A program made the translations under genes and the position numbers. The notes under the pieces were generated by a model, which did not search any database, was not told where the DNA came from, and saw only the letters and a list, made by a program, of their open reading frames with translations. From the NCBI GenBank assembly GCA_003971905.1, contig RSEE01000040.1, forward strand, positions 496,001 through 560,000: a DNA stretch of 64,000 nucleotides, written 5' to 3'. Shown piece by piece: positions 60,880 through 64,000 of the stretch (positions are counted from its first letter, which is position 1; the number at the start of each line of letters is the position of its first letter). The DNA comes from Moniliella sp. 'wahieum'. Lineage: Eukaryota; Basidiomycota; Moniliellomycetes; Moniliellales; Moniliellaceae.

Positions 60880-62099
60880 CTAGACACAAGGGGTTGCTGC
60901 AGATGCTGCACCATTGGCGGGAGAGCGATAAGCAGGACTGCCAGCAGTTCCATTTTCCGGGAGCGACATGCTCCTCGTCTTCTTGTCTGGCAGCTCGGCT
61001 GGAGCGACGAAAAGCGCAAGACTGGACGCCAACGACGATAGATCCGCTGGGACGGAAAGAGTGGGATCGGTTTGATGGCGGTGGAGGCAGAGGGTGGCGG
61101 TGGCCAGGTGGCCAACGATAATCTGCATCAGCTTGCCCTGGTGCACCAAATTCTCTTGCACCTGCACGATGTCCGTAACCACCATCTCGTACAGCTTGGA
61201 GAGCGTGCCGAGATGCTGGACCAAGTGGTCCTGGACCTGTTGCAACCCGATCAGTTGGTGCTTGAGGTCGGACATTTTCTTCCGCACCACACTCGGTGGC
61301 GGGGGGGATCAAGGTGGGAAGACAAGCGGGTCGGAAATGGTTTCGGCCGCAGGGGCAAGAGGGGATGCCGTTCCGTTCCGATCCAGACGCGGTAGTCGTG
61401 ATAGAAGGGGCAGCGACCGAATTGGTGGGAGGCTTGCGCTGGATCAAGTCGAGCAGGTCTGGTCGACCAGCACAGAACGAATGGTGTTTAAACTCCCACA
61501 TTTGCTCAAACATGGCCGGCTGGGCCTGGTCTGGCTCCATGTCAAAGAGCTTTGCCAGCAAAACTGGGTTCTTCTTCACTTCACCTTGTGGAAGTCGTAC
61601 TTGTTCAGTTGGCGGACAAAGCTAGAAAAGTTGGAATGCTTAAGTGATGGGGCAAGGATATGGTTGTTAAAGTTGTCCATGCTCTGTGCCCACACAACCC
61701 CACAACACAACAAAAAGTCCCGCCCAACGTCAGTTCTCTAGTTGATTTGTACATGTCTCTCGCAACACGCAGATCGGGGAAGGGGGGGACGTACCACGAT
61801 GATGAAACTGTCGCGCGCGTAGGACCATCGTACCACATCATTCCATGATCCGTCCTCCAACATATAAAATAGCTTGGTAACAAAGTGCGGGTTGCGCTTG
61901 CTGGACTTCCTGACGCCTTGCTCCCTCGCCGGATGGGGATGGGGTTGGATGGGATGGATGCGAGGAGACGAGATAGGCTCGCTTGGAGAGAGAGAGAGAG
62001 GGTGGGGGTGGGACGGGGGAAGTGAGTGAGTTCTGTGGCTTGCGGGTGTGCGAGGGCACCACGCGAAAGATCAGCAGCCATCGGACCATCGCGGACCAT
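60880..62099 (-). CDS. HSF-type transcription factor (Skn7/Hsf-like DNA-binding domain)
   Basis: Transcription factor with a heat-shock-factor DNA-binding domain at about 61440-61890: RNPHFVTKLFYMLEDGSWND, VVRWSYARDSFIIV, an intron at 61684-61794 (GTACGT..CACAG), then LKHSNFSSFVRQLNKYDFHK, MWEFKHHSFCAGRPDLLDLI and QRKPPT. The NKYDFHKV variant is closer to Skn7/Hsf of fungi than to animal HSF1. A coiled coil follows (KKMSDLKHQLIGLQQVQDHL; SKLYEMVVTDIVQVQENLVH), then a Ser/Ala-rich tail ending at 60880. The response-regulator receiver domain that defines Skn7 is not seen. The start is uncertain: ATGs at 62099 and 62089 are candidates. Frame changes are needed near 61900, 61570 and 61300. Confidence 0.85.
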
Positions 62100-62960
62100 G
62101 AAGAAAGAAGTGAAGCTCGTCGTGGTCCTGCTGAGTGTGGGGGGAGGTGGGAAGTGCAGAAGCGATGGCGGCCGAAGCTGGTGGTGCCGTTTGCGCAGAG
62201 GGAGAGGGCGGGAACAAGGCAGCGAGGGAAAGGTAGAAGGTGCGAGCGACTGGTGCATTTGAGGCAGGAATGTTGGGTGTGGAGGAAGATGTCGGGCAAG
62301 GTGGTTGGCTGGTGGTGGTGGTGCGGTGATTGTGGCGGCGGGAGGGGAGGAGGGTAGGGCAGGGGCAGGTCCGCAACGTATGCGTGGCGGCGGATGGCTG
62401 CTGCATCATCCCACAAAGGAGAAAGAAGAGGGGGGGGTGGCGGTGGTGTGCGGTCGAATGGAGGCCAGGACGAGGTGGGAAAGAGGGTGGAGGTGACCAG
62501 AGGCGGCAGCGAGGGAAGATGTTCGGGCAGCGCCTGCCGTGGGCCTCAACGACTCGCCTATAACCGCGCGCCAACCGAGGCTGGACAACAGCGATCAACC
62601 GTAGGACTAAGCACGTCCAACCCCGCCTTGTTTTTTTGCTGGCCCCAAGGCGCAACTGCGGGTCAGCGACGGCGGTGCGACGGCACAAACGCCGGTCGTG
62701 TGGTTGTGTGAGAACAGGCGGGCAGCGGGCCAGTGTCCGGCGCCCTCCCGCCGCCGCACGGCCTAGACCGATGGGCGGCTCGGCCCAGACTGGGCCCAGA
62801 CTCCGGCCCGCCAGGCGCGGTACAGTCGCCCCCCGCTGAACCTCGGTTCTCTCGCATCATGCATCCCCTGTCCCAAACGATGCATCATCCATCACTCGCA
62901 CTCTTCTCAGACGGCGGTCTCAGCTCAATCTCAGCCCAGGCGCCGTGCGCCCGCCTGTCG

Positions 62961-62994
62961 CATGATGCATGATGCATGATGCATGATGCATGAG
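62961..62994. repeat. GATGCAT heptamer array (about five copies)
   Basis: The cleanest heptamer array of the window: near-perfect tandem GATGCAT, the reverse complement of the ATGCATC unit at 2172 and 4233. Confidence 0.92.
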
Positions 62995-63279
62995 TACGAG
63001 TTGCAACAGTGCCTCAGCCTCAGGCAGGTCTAACTCAGTATTGGTACTTGACAAGCTTGACAGTACTCACCGGCCCCAGATCTCAGATCCCCAGACGCAC
63101 TCAGAGATCTCAGAATAGGAGTCTCCGACACTGCCAAGTGCCTGGTCCTGAGGAAGGCGATGGCAATGCCTCCAATACCCCGGAGGACTGACTCAGTACG
63201 TGGGCAGTCACTGCATCCTCGCCCCATCGAACCCCGCAGGAACATTCACCGTCCGCTGGCCTCTGGAGGCAGACGCCAG

Positions 63280-63302
63280 GACATGTGTGACATGTGACAT
63301 GG
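63280..63302. repeat. ACATGTG heptamer array
   Basis: Two to three copies of ACATGT plus G, like those at 34390 and 52418. Confidence 0.8.
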
Positions 63303-63883
63303 GAGTGACAGATGCAGTCCAACACACTAATCATCAACATCAAATATCAATCACAATAGCACTTGAGAGCTTGAGAAGGAGGCACCGTGGCAGGAGTGTG
63401 GTGCTCTTTATTGTGCCCCCATTTTGGTCGCTTTTCGTTCTCCTTCCTTCCGGGTCCTCTCTCTGTCGTGCAGAGATCGTATCCCACATATCATACACAT
63501 ATTTACGGCACACCTTGCTCATTCCCGTACATCAGATTCTCAGAGCCAACATTCTCCACACTCGTTGCATCTTCGTCGCAGCCACGACAGTCTGTCGGTG
63601 CCTTGGATATCGTCCCAAAACTATAGGACGTGCTGAGAGGCGTGCGGACATGAGAAACACAACAACGGCGAAAGAAGACTTGATTAATGCAACTGAATGC
63701 ATGCTCCGCTTAGCCCATTTCATGCCGGCGCTTTCCTTTTACCCTCGGGCTCCTTTCCGTACGTCTGCTCGTAGTTTTGTAGTCCGCGAGGGAGGTGTGT
63801 GGGGAGTGTTCTATCTGAGATATATATCAGCGCGAGTGTCTCACTTCCACATTGCGCGTGTATTGTATGTTCCTGTATGTTCG

Positions 63884-63929
63884 GTCAAGCTTCAGCTTCA
63901 AGCTTCAAGCTCAAGCTTCAAGCTTCAAG
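63884..63929. repeat. AAGCTTC heptamer array
   Basis: About six copies of AAGCTTC with two slips, close to the right edge of the window and the same unit as at 21981 and 43148. Confidence 0.88.
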
Positions 63930-64000
63930 GTTGTCGGAGCCGCACTTGCCTTCACATTTGTCACATGTGCATGTCACGACGGACAATGGGATCGTTGACG

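Larger units (their letters stand above)
62100..64000. other. HSF upstream region and repeat-rich right edge
   Basis: About 1.9 kb without a recognised gene. It contains ATGCATC words at 62856-62890, a GATGCAT array at 62961-62994, ACATGTG at 63280-63302 and an AAGCTTC array at 63884-63929. Open frames in 62.1-62.7 kb may include a missing 5' exon of the HSF gene. Confidence 0.5.

Overview
This is a nuclear segment of a basidiomycete fungus. The evidence is compact protein-coding genes with short GT..AG introns (mostly about 60-110 nt, donors close to GTACGT and branch sites close to CTGAC/CTAAC), fungal protein families (CSC1, Aur1, Num1-type PH protein, DUF6534 membrane protein, secretory lipase) and intron-containing tRNA genes. 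Most genes have few introns, which would suit Ustilaginomycotina better than Agaricomycetes or Sporidiobolales, but the subphylum cannot be settled from this window.

Layout. 1-304 is the 5' end of a secretory lipase on the minus strand, followed by a 4.5-kb gene-free stretch. 4.8-18.7 kb is a dense block: a CSC1 osmosensitive channel, the sphingolipid enzyme AUR1, the divergent proteasome lid pair RPN6/RPN7, ATG5 and a right-handed beta-helix protein. 18.7-22.3 kb is gene-free with an inverted duplication. 22.3-31.6 kb carries a Num1-like cortical anchor, the AP-1 beta subunit APL2 and the AAA+ ATPase RVB2, the last two divergent. 31.6-34.5 kb is repeats (10-bp minisatellite, perfect hairpins). 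34.7-40.4 kb holds an unknown protein, tRNA-Val and tRNA-Ala, dynein light chain LC8 and the meiotic recombinase SPO11. 40.4-44.4 kb is repeats. 44.4-52.3 kb holds a DUF6534 membrane protein, PKR1, GPI11, an unknown protein and DOM34. 53-62 kb holds a large PHD-finger gene, a PRA1-family protein, tRNA-Ala(CGC) and an HSF-type transcription factor. The rest is repeats.

Two window-wide patterns stand out. First, nearly every gene, including ones essential in yeast (RPN6, RPN7, AUR1, RVB2), needs one or more small reading-frame jumps although the protein on both sides is well conserved. This looks like residual assembly indels, so boundaries and lengths are approximate. Second, all gene-free islands carry short arrays of different 7-bp units, and almost every unit is a six-base palindrome plus one extra base. 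I recognise no named element that explains this.

The genes do not form one pathway. They are mostly housekeeping functions: proteasome lid, secretory and endosomal traffic, GPI and sphingolipid synthesis, V-ATPase assembly, autophagy, ribosome rescue and meiosis. I found no transposase, reverse transcriptase, integrase or CRISPR array.
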